From Legionella sp. km772 (GTDB taxonomy: Bacteria > Pseudomonadota > Gammaproteobacteria > Legionellales > Legionellaceae): a stretch of 46,351 nt of DNA. Position numbers and translations under genes: made by a program. Every line of letters starts with the position of its first letter. The first letter of the stretch is position 1. Under the pieces are notes generated by a model that searched no databases, was not told the origin of the DNA, and was given only the letters and a program-made list of their open reading frames with translations. Positions 17,858 through 25,458 of this stretch are shown one piece after another. The stretch covers positions 1 through 46,351 of the forward strand of contig NZ_RZGQ01000006.1 of assembly GCF_003989735.1 (NCBI RefSeq), in the 5' to 3' direction.

Positions 17858-19234
17858 TTATCTATACGGTCCTGAGGGCGCCTCAGTGTCCGAGGGCTCT
17901 TTAGATTCTTTAGATTCTTCTTTTTCGGCAAAGTCCTGCCTTGAACTAATTATTTTAGAGGCAAAGAATCCATGAATGGAGGAGTTGATGATAGGCACAC
18001 TACCTGAGGTAACCTCTGCAGAGTGGTTGCTCGGTTCGCTATAGCTATCAGCTAACCTATCTTTTAGATCATCCGCTGTGGGGGCTACTGCACTCTCTCC
18101 ACCACCGGCTGCGGCAATTTCCACTTCCGAATAGCTTGGGGGCAGATTGAAGGTTGCTAAGACTTGGTGGAACTGGACCTTTGCATGGTTAGTAAACCGC
18201 GTATGCTCTGAGTCTTTTAAGACGTGATAATTTCCTTGAACAACAAAATTCTTCATTTGCTTTTGGAAGCTTTCTGCCATTTCTGCTAACTTAGCTTTAT
18301 TATCATTGATATACTTAGCAAAACCGTCAATTCTTAGAGCATGTTTGAGTAAAGTAGTGCGTCGTTCAATTAAAAAATCACTGTATTCTTTAGCACCAGC
18401 GGGCATAAAGGCATCCACAAATTTGCTAAAATAATTATCAGGGATTAATAATAGTTTAAAAAGGGTTTCAAATTTTTCCTGCTGAAATTGTGCATTACTG
18501 GTGATGTCCGAAGAAACGATCTCACTTTCACTAGCAAGGCTTCCTTCAATAAAAATATCCAGCCAATTATAAGCTTTATAGGTCATAGGAAAAGGAAGAC
18601 GGTTAATTTGTGCGGCGGCAATAGCTCCACTAATTTTAGGGAATTGACCTCCGCTGCGCATTGAAGCAAAAGACCAATCCCCATCAATTTTAAAGACTAC
18701 ATTATCTTTGTTAAGGCCTATGTTGCCGTTTTTTAAATCGGCTTCATGAATAAAATAAGCACCCGTGATAGCATGGCCCAGGCCGGTATAAGTTCCATCA
18801 GTAAATTTGCTTGGCTCATGCAAAGGTAGGGGGCGAAAACCAGGTACTTCTTTAGAAAGAATGAAATAAACATTGCTTTCAGGCTTATAACCCAGACGGG
18901 TTTCAGTTTGATTAGGAATAATTAACCGTAAAAACTCCTGTGCTAACCATTCCCTTCGTGCTTTAACCGGTGTTTCAATTTCTTTGCGGTACCAAACGGT
19001 AGTTGAATCTGGAAATCTGACTCTGTCTACTGTATGACTCATAGCCGCTGCGGACTCCACCAGACCTAATGAAACCAACTCACGCACATCTAGCGGTTGT
19101 GGCTTGGGGTCTACCGCAGAAGTTGCGGAGGAAGTACTAGAGAAAGAGGCCGATGTCGCAGTAGAGGAGGAGGCACTACCAGCAGTTTGAGCAGCTCTTA
19201 AATTACTATAGGTCGGTTCCGAGTCTCTAGGCAT
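17858..19234 (-). CDS. Putative kinase-like Dot/Icm effector
   Basis: A 458-residue protein with no signal peptide or membrane helices. After a Ser/Thr/Ala-rich linker (~15-42) comes a kinase-like core: K84 in WYRKE with E100 in EWLAQEFLRL (lysine/alpha-C pair candidates), then HEADLKNGNIGL (163-174) and FKIDGDWSF (181-189). D166-LK-x2-N171 matches the HRDLKxxN catalytic loop of protein kinases, and D184 sits where the metal-binding DFG aspartate would be. The last ~100 residues are disordered and acidic (AEKEESKESKE), like the E-block seen before Dot/Icm C-terminal secretion signals. No glycine-rich loop is obvious. Function and secretion are inferred; substrate unknown. It is transcribed divergently from the next effector-like gene. 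Confidence 0.65.
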   Translation of the reverse strand: MPRDSEPTYSNLRAAQTAGSASSSTATSASFSSTSSATSAVDPKPQPLDVRELVSLGLVESAAAMSHTVDRVRFPDSTTVWYRKEIETPVKARREWLAQEFLRLIIPNQTETRLGYKPESNVYFILSKEVPGFRPLPLHEPSKFTDGTYTGLGHAITGAYFIHEADLKNGNIGLNKDNVVFKIDGDWSFASMRSGGQFPKISGAIAAAQINRLPFPMTYKAYNWLDIFIEGSLASESEIVSSDITSNAQFQQEKFETLFKLLLIPDNYFSKFVDAFMPAGAKEYSDFLIERRTTLLKHALRIDGFAKYINDNKAKLAEMAESFQKQMKNFVVQGNYHVLKDSEHTRFTNHAKVQFHQVLATFNLPPSYSEVEIAAAGGGESAVAPTADDLKDRLADSYSEPSNHSAEVTSGSVPIINSSIHGFFASKIISSRQDFAEKEESKESKEPSDTEAPSGPYR

Positions 19235-19265
19235 ATGTGCTCACTTTATTAAATGACTATTTAAA

Positions 19266-19294
19266 ATTGTACATCATATACGCTAACTGCTCAA
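19266..19294 (-). promoter_or_regulatory. Promoter of the kinase-like effector gene
   Basis: On the minus strand, TTGAGC (19289-19294) and TACAAT (19266-19271) have an ideal 17-base spacer. Transcription would start near 19259, about 25 bases before the ATG at 19234, which supports that start codon. Confidence 0.6.
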
Positions 19295-19370
19295 CATATC
19301 ATCCCATATATTTTATCAAAACTCCCTCATTAGAATACTTTTTTTAACAATAGTGAATATATTTTGACTT

Positions 19371-19387
19371 CTTAAGCAAGTATTAAG
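19371..19387 (+). promoter_or_regulatory. PmrA-box-like direct repeat upstream of the second effector-like gene
   Basis: CTTAAG (19371-19376), five bases, then ATTAAG (19382-19387): two TTAAG half-sites 11 bases apart. The enterobacterial PmrA box is two YTTAAK hexamers spaced by five bases, and PmrA also controls many Legionella effector genes. One mismatch (A for Y) and the lack of a clear -10 downstream keep this tentative. TTGACT lies immediately upstream at 19364-19369. Confidence 0.3.
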
Positions 19388-19469
19388 CTTATTTGTGTAA
19401 AATTAATCTAAAAATAGACTAAACTAGACTATTAGAACAACTGCACAAACTGAATCTTAGGAGAACATA

Positions 19470-20666
19470 ATGCCATTTATAGTAGATTTGAGGACGATGC
19501 AACAACCAAAAATATGGACTTCTCGTGCTGATACCGATGCGGCCCGTCGTTTACAAGCCCTCTATGATAAAGAAGACTCTGAAGGCTATAAAAAATTACT
19601 TGCAGAATTAAGAGCTGAGTATGTCAAGGAAAAAGGTAATGATAAGCGCGAACTGCATGATTTTCGTTTAACCGATGGCAAAGTGTTTGAGATTTGGGAT
19701 ACTGGACGCACTGAACCTACCTCAATTCAATTTATGGTTAAAGGTTCGGTAATCACTTGGTCTTTTCGCGCTGGTAAAGATGAGACCCATCAAACCTGGC
19801 GTGATAAAGTATTTAATACAGCGGCGATTGCTCATCAAAACGTAGAGCACGGTTGTGAAACTTATTACCGGGGAAGTAATGCCTACCATCTGAAAAAAAT
19901 GCACTCGCATCGAGGTGAGTCTGACTATAACCACAACCATTATCGTTTAAAAGAAGACCGCCCAATTACTCCTAAAGAAGTAGAAGAACACTTAAGAGCC
20001 TTTTATAACCAAACCTATGGTAAAGAATTCATTCCTGAGCAAAGTGAAGTGGATTCAATAATCGGTAAGTATAAAATGTATTGGGCCGAATATGAATTAG
20101 ATCCGCGTTATAATAAACACTATCCTATAGTAAACCACACTAAACGCTCGGTTCTCTTTAATGAATTATTAGACGCAATGGATGATGAGCAAAGAGAGAA
20201 AGCCCTCGATAACTATTGCGCCAAGATAGGTGTTGCTCAGCCTAATGTAAGACAAGCTTATGAAAAGTTAATGACAGAGGCAAAAGCCATTGGGGTAGTA
20301 GGACATTTTACTCGCGAGGTCCTAAAAGATACCATGGAAAGAGCCGCAGGCAGCGAATTTAAATCAGCTGACGCCATTCTTAGAATTGCACAAATGGAAG
20401 CCTTATACCCGGCAGCACGATATGTTAAATTTATTGCTGCTTTCAATGAGTTTAACAGCGTAGTTAACTTTTCTAATGATTTCCATGCTACTAAAGGATA
20501 TTGGCCTCCTGATGATTATGAAGTAAGCGAAGATGATGAGTATTCGTCTTATGTATCATTAGATGTCGAAGGTACTCACTCCAAAAGCGGCAGTCCCACC
20601 TCCTCTGTACGAAGTGGTAGCCCCAGTGAACAATACAACAATGCCATTGACCAGATGATGACTTAG
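19470..20666 (+). CDS. Effector-like protein, part before an in-frame TAG
   Basis: 398 codons open from an ATG with AGGAG at 19459-19463 (6-base spacer) to a TAG at 20664-20666. The predicted protein is hydrophilic and charged, has no signal peptide or membrane helix, and carries His/Tyr-rich patches (HSHRGESDYNHNHYRL, ~145-160). It becomes Ser/acidic-rich and disordered toward its end (SEDDEYSSYVSLDVEG, then SGSPTSSVRSGSPSEQ). No family was recognised; large unique proteins of this kind in Legionella are often Dot/Icm substrates. The same frame continues past the TAG for another 273 sense codons, so this looks like the first 60% of a 672-codon gene rather than a complete one. Confidence 0.75.
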   Translation: MPFIVDLRTMQQPKIWTSRADTDAARRLQALYDKEDSEGYKKLLAELRAEYVKEKGNDKRELHDFRLTDGKVFEIWDTGRTEPTSIQFMVKGSVITWSFRAGKDETHQTWRDKVFNTAAIAHQNVEHGCETYYRGSNAYHLKKMHSHRGESDYNHNHYRLKEDRPITPKEVEEHLRAFYNQTYGKEFIPEQSEVDSIIGKYKMYWAEYELDPRYNKHYPIVNHTKRSVLFNELLDAMDDEQREKALDNYCAKIGVAQPNVRQAYEKLMTEAKAIGVVGHFTREVLKDTMERAAGSEFKSADAILRIAQMEALYPAARYVKFIAAFNEFNSVVNFSNDFHATKGYWPPDDYEVSEDDEYSSYVSLDVEGTHSKSGSPTSSVRSGSPSEQYNNAIDQMMT

Positions 20667-21488
20667 GATGATGAGGTTGAATTTAAACTCTTTGCTGAAG
20701 CATTAACCAACCGTTGTCGTAGTATTGATGATGCAATGTTAGGAGAATTAAGACCTGAAGATTTCCGTAAAGCCTTGCGTCTTTATAATGCGATGAAACA
20801 CTTAAATAATGGAAGAATAACGGTAGAAGAATCTAGCGAGCAATTTTCCATGATTTCAGAAAAAAGTAAAAAATCCGTAGAAAGCCGCTTTTCTCCAGAA
20901 CTCTTTGCGCAAGTAATAAGCATGCAATCGGAAATATCTGGTATGGTCAGTGTAGAACAAGACCCAGGTCCTGCTTTAAGCCATATTTTTGAGTGGATTA
21001 AAACTGCCTCACCCGAATTAGAAAAATGGTTAGCTTGGGTAGAAGAAAACGGATCGCGTGGTTTAGGTGCAGAAATTGCCCACACTAGAGAGCAAGAAGG
21101 TTCGAAAATTACTCGCCACAGCTTCTTTACTGAAATGGATGATAGAGGCCCTAACTCTAAAGTTGCTAACGTACTAAGCCTAAAACCAAAAAGTGAAAGT
21201 GCTGAAGATCAATTAGCCTTTAAAGTGCGAACTTATCTGCAATCCGTTATGCACTTAATGGGTGAAGAGGTTTATGTCCATAAGTCGAAAGTTGCTGATG
21301 TGCTTATTGATATCATTGAAGGTAAGAAATCTTATGATGAACTTGCCCCTGCTTTAGAGACCTACCCCAGATGGAACGAAGTTGAGAAGGCAGACCCAGT
21401 TATTAAAGGAGCGTTAACTGCTCTCGTAACTGAAACCCAAGAGTTAAAAGCTCCTAAAGCCCCTACTTTATCCTCTACCAATATGTAA
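20667..21488 (+). pseudogene. Downstream part of the TAG-interrupted effector-like gene
   Basis: From the codon after the TAG the same frame reads DDEVEFKLFAEALTNRC and stays open to TAA at 21486-21488. The first in-frame ATG (20736) has no ribosome-binding site, so independent translation of this part is unlikely. Composition matches the upstream part (charged, helical, e.g. RPEDFRKALRLYNAMKHL), and a strong intrinsic terminator follows directly, marking the true end of the ancestral gene. It ends in a Pro/Lys/Ser-rich tail (KAPKAPTLSSTNM). This is either a recent nonsense mutation, a sequencing error, or a readthrough site. Confidence 0.75.
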
Positions 21489-21506
21489 GGTTAATTGAGA
21501 TTGGTG

Positions 21507-21537
21507 AAACTCCAGCATCTGCTGGAGTTTTTTTTTT
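21507..21537 (+). terminator. Intrinsic terminator
   Basis: The arms AAACTCCAGC and GCTGGAGTTT (perfect, loop ATCT) are followed by an unbroken T-tract to 21537. It lies 19 bases after the stop at 21488. This is the clearest terminator in the window. Confidence 0.93.
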
Positions 21538-21580
21538 GCCAATAATAAATTTATCAAGTCCACCAAATTGGAAAACAAAC

Positions 21581-22000
21581 TTAAACAAATTGGGGAATAG
21601 TTGCACCCGCTCTAGCTTTTATGCCACTAAGAAAATCTAAAGAACGCTCAAGACTTACTAAATCTTTGGCTCCGGCATTAGGGCCCAAATTTTGAATTTG
21701 CTGTTGATACATTTGAATCATATCAATTTTCTGATCTTTAGGAATGCCCGAAGTTTGCTGAATGGAATTTATTTGCTTAAAAAAATTCTGGCCATCTTCT
21801 GACGAGAGCTTCCCTTGCTCCATTAAGGTCAAAGTCATCGCGTTTAAATCATTAAACGACATATGGTTGACATTATAACTATCAGGGCTCGTTAGTTGAG
21901 TAAGCGGGTCTTTCTCTTTGTCTTTTTTAGCATGATGTGAGGTAAGATCGCTAAATAATTCAATTGCGCCCATTGCTGCGGTAAGAGGATTTATTAACAT
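21581..22000 (-). CDS. Hypothetical protein
   Basis: A 139-residue soluble protein without recognised domains. The N-terminus (NPLTAAMGAIELF) is mildly hydrophobic; the remainder is helical and Gln-rich (MIQMYQQQIQNLGPN). AAGGGA precedes the ATG by 7 bases, and the frame is well formed, so it is likely real. It lies 40 bases downstream of bufC on the same strand and could be the last gene of the bufferin operon, but nothing in the sequence ties it to that function. Confidence 0.7.
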   Translation of the reverse strand: MLINPLTAAMGAIELFSDLTSHHAKKDKEKDPLTQLTSPDSYNVNHMSFNDLNAMTLTLMEQGKLSSEDGQNFFKQINSIQQTSGIPKDQKIDMIQMYQQQIQNLGPNAGAKDLVSLERSLDFLSGIKARAGATIPQFV

Positions 22001-22040
22001 AATAGTCCCTTATTTTTAGTTTTATTTTTATATGCAGGTT

Positions 22041-22823
22041 TTATGCCACTTTTAATTCGGCCAAAATACCTTTAGTGATCCAGCTTTTTAAAAAACCCGC
22101 GGCGGTCATTGCCACCTTATCAACGGCAATCCACTCGCATAAACCTTCACATAAAGCCGAAAACGACAAGCCCTTTAACATCCCATCCATCATCCAAGCT
22201 TCTTCTTTCCCCAGACTATAATATTGAATAACATAATCAGCGGAACGCCATAAAAGCCACGCCCTAGCCGCCGTATCTTCAACTAAGTTAGGTAATTCCT
22301 TATCATCAACTAAGGCTTTCCAAAGAGGTAGAGCATTCCAAAAATAATTAGGCCTTTGAACGGAAGGATGTACAATAAAGGAAAGATTTACCCAGGCCTC
22401 AGGAGCGAGAGCTGCCATTTCTTCAATACTCACCCGCTTAGTATCTTCAGCGTCAAAGGCTAAAGTCATCTTCCATTCAAAATCAGCAAGCTCTGCTAAA
22501 AAAGAATACGCTTTATCGTAATAATTTTTTAAAAAAACAGATAATAGATCGCCATACCAACGAATGGAACGATAGTAAGAGGGATGGGCGTCAATAAAAC
22601 AGCGACACATTTTTTGAAATTCTTCGGTGCCTAAATAACTGTGTAAAGCAGGAAAGGTAGTCGTTAAACATTCAATTAAACGTAATTGGTAAGCATCACG
22701 ATAAATACCTAGACGTTTCTCGGCACTAAAGTCTTTAGTAGAAAGTACCGAGGGCATAATGTCTGGTTTACCCGCTAAAATAAATTGCTGAAATTGCTGC
22801 TGTAACTGGCTTAATTCACTCAT
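22041..22823 (-). CDS. bufC: BufC/HvfC family protein (DUF2063), RiPP maturation partner
   Basis: A 260-residue protein of the DUF2063 family. Typical segments are LQQQFQQFILAG at the N-terminus, RLGIYRDAYQLRLIECLTTT (~43-62) and FIDAHPSYYRSIRWYGDLLS (~83-102). In MNIO-type RiPP systems this family partners the DUF692 enzyme, probably recognising the precursor leader. The ATG at 22823 is preferred to the one at 22856: it matches family N-termini and overlaps the end of bufB by 8 bases, giving translational coupling. Confidence 0.9.
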   Translation of the reverse strand: MSELSQLQQQFQQFILAGKPDIMPSVLSTKDFSAEKRLGIYRDAYQLRLIECLTTTFPALHSYLGTEEFQKMCRCFIDAHPSYYRSIRWYGDLLSVFLKNYYDKAYSFLAELADFEWKMTLAFDAEDTKRVSIEEMAALAPEAWVNLSFIVHPSVQRPNYFWNALPLWKALVDDKELPNLVEDTAARAWLLWRSADYVIQYYSLGKEEAWMMDGMLKGLSFSALCEGLCEWIAVDKVAMTAAGFLKSWITKGILAELKVA

Positions 22824-23685
22824 GAACCACCTCTTCGGCCAATACCTGCTTGGCAATATGCTTCGCCTGTTCTAACTCTGCAAGTAATTCTGCCAGCGGC
22901 GGCATATTATCATCCCGCTCAACCATGGTAGACACCGGCCCTAAATGGTTTAAGGTAGCTGCATACAAATCCCAAACCTCTTTAGCAATAGGGGCATCGT
23001 GCGTGTCAATAATATAATTGCCATGATTGGAATGACCAGCCAAATGAATTTGCGCAACTCGCGATGCTGGCATGGCATGAATATATTCTAAGGGATTGAA
23101 TTGGTGATTGACTGAACTAACATAGACGTTATTGACATCAAGTAAAATATAACAACCCGCTTGGCGGACAATTTCAATAATAAAGTCCCACTCACTCATT
23201 TCGGACTGTTGATAGCTTAAGTAACTTGATACGTTTTCAATTAGAAGAGGCCGCCCTAAAAAATCCTGCACTTGCTGAATCCGGGAAACAATGTGCTGCA
23301 CCGCTTCATAAGTATAGGGAATGGGCAACAAATCATGGGCATTAACCCCTTTGACTCCGGTCCAACATAAATGATCAGAGATCCATTGTGGTTCAAGGCG
23401 TTTCGCCAAATGGGCTAGCTGATCAAGATACTCGCGATCAAAAGGATCGGTACTTCCTATAGATAAAGAAACCCCATGCATGACCAGTGGGTACTCTGCA
23501 CGAATTTTATCGAGATAATAAAGAGGTTTTCCACCCGGAACCATATAATTTTCGCTGAGGATTTCAAACCAATCAATGTCAGGTTTAGTCGCTAAAATTT
23601 CTTCGTAATAATCAGGACGCAGACCTAAACCAAAACCAAGAAAAGACATTTTAGAGAGAAGGGAATTATTGTTTGCTACATCCAT
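22816..23685 (-). CDS. bufB: BufB/HvfB multinuclear iron-dependent oxidase (DUF692)
   Basis: A 289-residue TIM-barrel protein of the DUF692/MNIO family, which uses two or three iron ions and O2 to modify peptide cysteines (into oxazolone/thioamide or thiooxazole groups in MbnB, HvfB and BufB). It has metal-ligand motifs in order: HGVSLSIG, SDHLCWTG, LIENVSSYL, LLDVNNVYV, QIHLAGH and DTHDAPI. The start GLGLRPDYYEEIL is typical. AAGG lies about 5 bases before the ATG. It sits 57 bases downstream of the precursor gene and overlaps bufC, forming the canonical precursor-enzyme-partner order. Confidence 0.93.
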   Translation of the reverse strand: MDVANNNSLLSKMSFLGFGLGLRPDYYEEILATKPDIDWFEILSENYMVPGGKPLYYLDKIRAEYPLVMHGVSLSIGSTDPFDREYLDQLAHLAKRLEPQWISDHLCWTGVKGVNAHDLLPIPYTYEAVQHIVSRIQQVQDFLGRPLLIENVSSYLSYQQSEMSEWDFIIEIVRQAGCYILLDVNNVYVSSVNHQFNPLEYIHAMPASRVAQIHLAGHSNHGNYIIDTHDAPIAKEVWDLYAATLNHLGPVSTMVERDDNMPPLAELLAELEQAKHIAKQVLAEEVVHE

Positions 23686-23707
23686 ATAAGCCTTAGTTTT
23701 AAAACTA

Positions 23708-23726
23708 GGCCTAAATTATTTAGGCC
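23708..23726 (-). terminator. Attenuator-like hairpin between bufA2 and bufB
   Basis: GGCCTAAAT and ATTTAGGCC are perfect 9-base arms around one base (about an 8-bp stem in practice), within the 57-base bufA2-bufB gap. On the minus strand the hairpin is followed by TAGTTTT, and the 12-base palindrome AGTTTTAAAACT (23695-23706) comes next. Partial termination here would give more precursor than enzyme mRNA. Confidence 0.6.
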
Positions 23727-23742
23727 CAGTTAGGATCAATAA

Positions 23743-24009
23743 TTAGCTTGCCTTATCATCAGCAACTTTACCGCCAGCTTTTGTACAATCATCAGCAGAC
23801 ATTTCAGCCATACCTTTGCCTTTGCAAGAGTTTTGACCTTTGCAAGCGTTGTCAGCAGTTTTACACATGCTTTTACCTTTACATGCATTACCACCTATGC
23901 ACTTAACCTGTGCATCAGTAGCAGCATCAGCAGCCATAGCTGGAGCAATAGAAAATAGAGCAGCAGCACCTACTGCAAGAGCAGCGCCAGTTAATTGTAA
24001 TTTGTTCAT
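23743..24009 (-). CDS. bufA2: Bufferin-type metallophore precursor (BufA2-like)
   Basis: An 88-residue secreted peptide precursor with a signal peptide cleaved after AMA (~26). Six cysteines lie at 37, 43, 49, 56, 62 and 75. The core has an internal duplication, NACKGxxxC at residues 41-49 and again at 54-62. Bufferins are ribosomally made, post-translationally modified periplasmic peptides that bind copper; BufB with BufC convert cysteines to thiooxazole-type groups, and the unmodified signal peptide directs export. The Lys/Gly/Cys-rich core and the C-terminal DDCTKAGGK match the BufA2 group rather than DUF2282 BufA1. AAGGGA precedes the ATG by 6 bases; the gene leads the operon. Metal preference and the modified residues are inferred. 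Confidence 0.88.
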   Translation of the reverse strand: MNKLQLTGAALAVGAAALFSIAPAMAADAATDAQVKCIGGNACKGKSMCKTADNACKGQNSCKGKGMAEMSADDCTKAGGKVADDKAS

Positions 24010-24042
24010 TTAATTCCCTTGTAAATTAATTTAAAAGTAAAC

Positions 24043-24101
24043 TTTTTGGCTAATTCAATTTAGCCAAAAATATTGTAAGGAGAAACAAGAAAAATTGTCA
24101 A
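24043..24101 (-). promoter_or_regulatory. bufA2 promoter with inverted repeat at the transcription start
   Basis: On the minus strand, a perfect TTGACA (24096-24101) and TACAAT (24072-24077) are spaced by 18 bases, with the start predicted near 24065. Immediately after the -10, TTTTTGGCTAA and its complement (24060-24070 and 24043-24053, 6-base loop) form an 11-bp inverted repeat spanning about -5 to +23. This is a good site for a repressor or a 5' mRNA stem. The operon leader then runs ~34 bases to the ATG. Confidence 0.65.
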
Positions 24102-24148
24102 TACGTAGTTAACTGACTCTGTTCCATACCGGGAAAGACTTAGATAGA

Positions 24149-24790
24149 TTAATTTTTTAAGGTACTATTTTTTAATAAAGTGAGCCATTTTTGCCGATTT
24201 TTGGATCCCATATCGCTTTTCTTAGTGGCATAATGAAGAACATAGATACCGTCGGAACCTTTCACAATTTTTTGCAATTCATCTTGTTGTAGATTTTTCG
24301 GTTGCATTACTTGATACTCAAAAATGACCATCTTTGGTTGTTTATCAATAAAATTAGATTTATAAAGTACCCCGGTTTTTTTCAAGTTGCTTAAAAAACG
24401 ATTGGCAAATTCTTTTGCACTTACCTCTTCTAAACCAGGGATAAATTGGCTGGTAATTAATTCGTTCCAATGATTAATATTCTGCCCCATAGGCAAGTAT
24501 TCAATGGTGGTGATGGCGTCTTTATGCTCACCCCAAACTGCTTTCCACACCCGGTTATCAAAGGTAATTTTTTGTTTTTCATAAGCCAAGAGCTTAGGGT
24601 CCATTGGCTTATTATCAATAGTCATTAAGCTACAATATAAGGTTCCTTTGTAATTATAATACTCAACACAATTAGGATTATTTACTTTAGTCACCTTAAC
24701 TGCATTAGGGGGTAAAGCTAAATCTGTATTCGCGGCAAAACTTATCGAATACAAGAGGAAGGAGGATAGGATCAACTTTATATTATTCAT
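24149..24790 (-). CDS. Secreted hypothetical protein
   Basis: A 213-residue protein with a clear signal peptide (hydrophobic core LILSSFLLYSISFA, cleavage near residue 20), so periplasmic or secreted. The mature part is alpha/beta-like with two cysteines (CVEYYNYKGTLYC, ~41-53) that could form a disulphide. No family was recognised. It precedes the bufferin operon on the same strand, but the strong bufA2 promoter lies between them, so they are probably separate units. Confidence 0.75.
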   Translation of the reverse strand: MNNIKLILSSFLLYSISFAANTDLALPPNAVKVTKVNNPNCVEYYNYKGTLYCSLMTIDNKPMDPKLLAYEKQKITFDNRVWKAVWGEHKDAITTIEYLPMGQNINHWNELITSQFIPGLEEVSAKEFANRFLSNLKKTGVLYKSNFIDKQPKMVIFEYQVMQPKNLQQDELQKIVKGSDGIYVLHYATKKSDMGSKNRQKWLTLLKNSTLKN

Positions 24791-24950
24791 AAGCGAAAAC
24801 TCTGCAAGCTAACATGAATTAAGTGTAGATTATTGCGAGTATGCTTGCTTTAACTACTGATTGTTATCCCTCTAAGAGCGTGTCAAAGAAGTATTAGCGC
24901 AGGCTGTTTGCATGGTAGAAACTATTGTAAACAACCCGCTTGCTGCAAAT

Positions 24951-25280
24951 TTAACGACGGACAATAATACGGTTATCTACATTTTTCACACCGGGAACTT
25001 TACGGGCAATTTGTTCTGCGACATCACTTTGACGAATCTTCTTAACATAGCCGCTTAAAATAACGAGGTTTTGAGTGGTTTGTACACGCACTTGTCCAAT
25101 CACAGGATCTCCACTTTGGATTAAGGCGTTTTGCACTGATTGCGCTAAATTAGCTTCTGCTGAAGGAGGCGAGAAACTAAATACATTGGCCATAGGATTA
25201 GAACTTGTGGTTGTAGTATGGCAAGCCGATAACAAACATACGCAACCCGCTACAGCCGCTTTTACTAAATAATTTCGCAT
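24951..25280 (-). CDS. BON-domain lipoprotein
   Basis: A 109-residue protein with a lipoprotein signal (LLSAC, lipidated Cys at ~19) followed by one BON domain (~45-107, ending VPGVKNVDNRIIVRR). Proteins of this OsmY/DolP-like class sit in the periplasm or outer membrane and bind phospholipid. The start at 25280 is chosen because GGAGAAGG precedes it directly and a signal peptide begins there; the longer upstream frame adds a second, unlikely N-terminus. It is divergent from phaC. Confidence 0.88.
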   Translation of the reverse strand: MRNYLVKAAVAGCVCLLSACHTTTTSSNPMANVFSFSPPSAEANLAQSVQNALIQSGDPVIGQVRVQTTQNLVILSGYVKKIRQSDVAEQIARKVPGVKNVDNRIIVRR

Positions 25281-25420
25281 TACCTTCTCCATAATATTCT
25301 TATTTTTAATGTCAAAGCTTAAGAGTGTCATTTTGACTGAGGTCGTGCCATTGTGCAAGTGTTCCTCACTGCTCAAGCCTAAAAAAAAAGCTGGCATATC
25401 AATTACTTTCTTAAAAACTG

Positions 25421-25427
25421 CTATACT
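25421..25427 (+). promoter_or_regulatory. Sigma-S-like -10 element of phaC
   Basis: CTATACT is an exact match to the sigma-S -10 consensus and lies 31 bases before the phaC ATG at 25459 (start of transcription ~25434). No good -35 is present, which sigma-S promoters tolerate. Its position rules out the longer frame start at 25309. Confidence 0.55.
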
Positions 25428-25458
25428 AATTTTTAAATCAAACCTACAGGATGTAGTG

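Noticed and set aside
17875-17889. CTGAGG-GCG-CCTCAG hairpin near the end of the kinase-like gene
   Set aside because: It lies inside the coding sequence and is not followed by a T-run on the minus strand, so it is not a terminator.
17751-17975. 74-codon plus-strand frame
   Set aside because: It overlaps the 3' end of the kinase-like gene on the other strand and has no ribosome-binding site or recognisable features.
19395-19411. Possible CpxR box (GTAAA-N5-GTAAA) upstream of the second effector-like gene
   Set aside because: GTAAA is followed by CTAAA at six, not five, bases, so spacing and sequence both miss.
25309-25458. 50-codon N-terminal extension of phaC
   Set aside because: It overlaps the phaC promoter and the divergent BON gene leader, and does not match PhaC N-termini.
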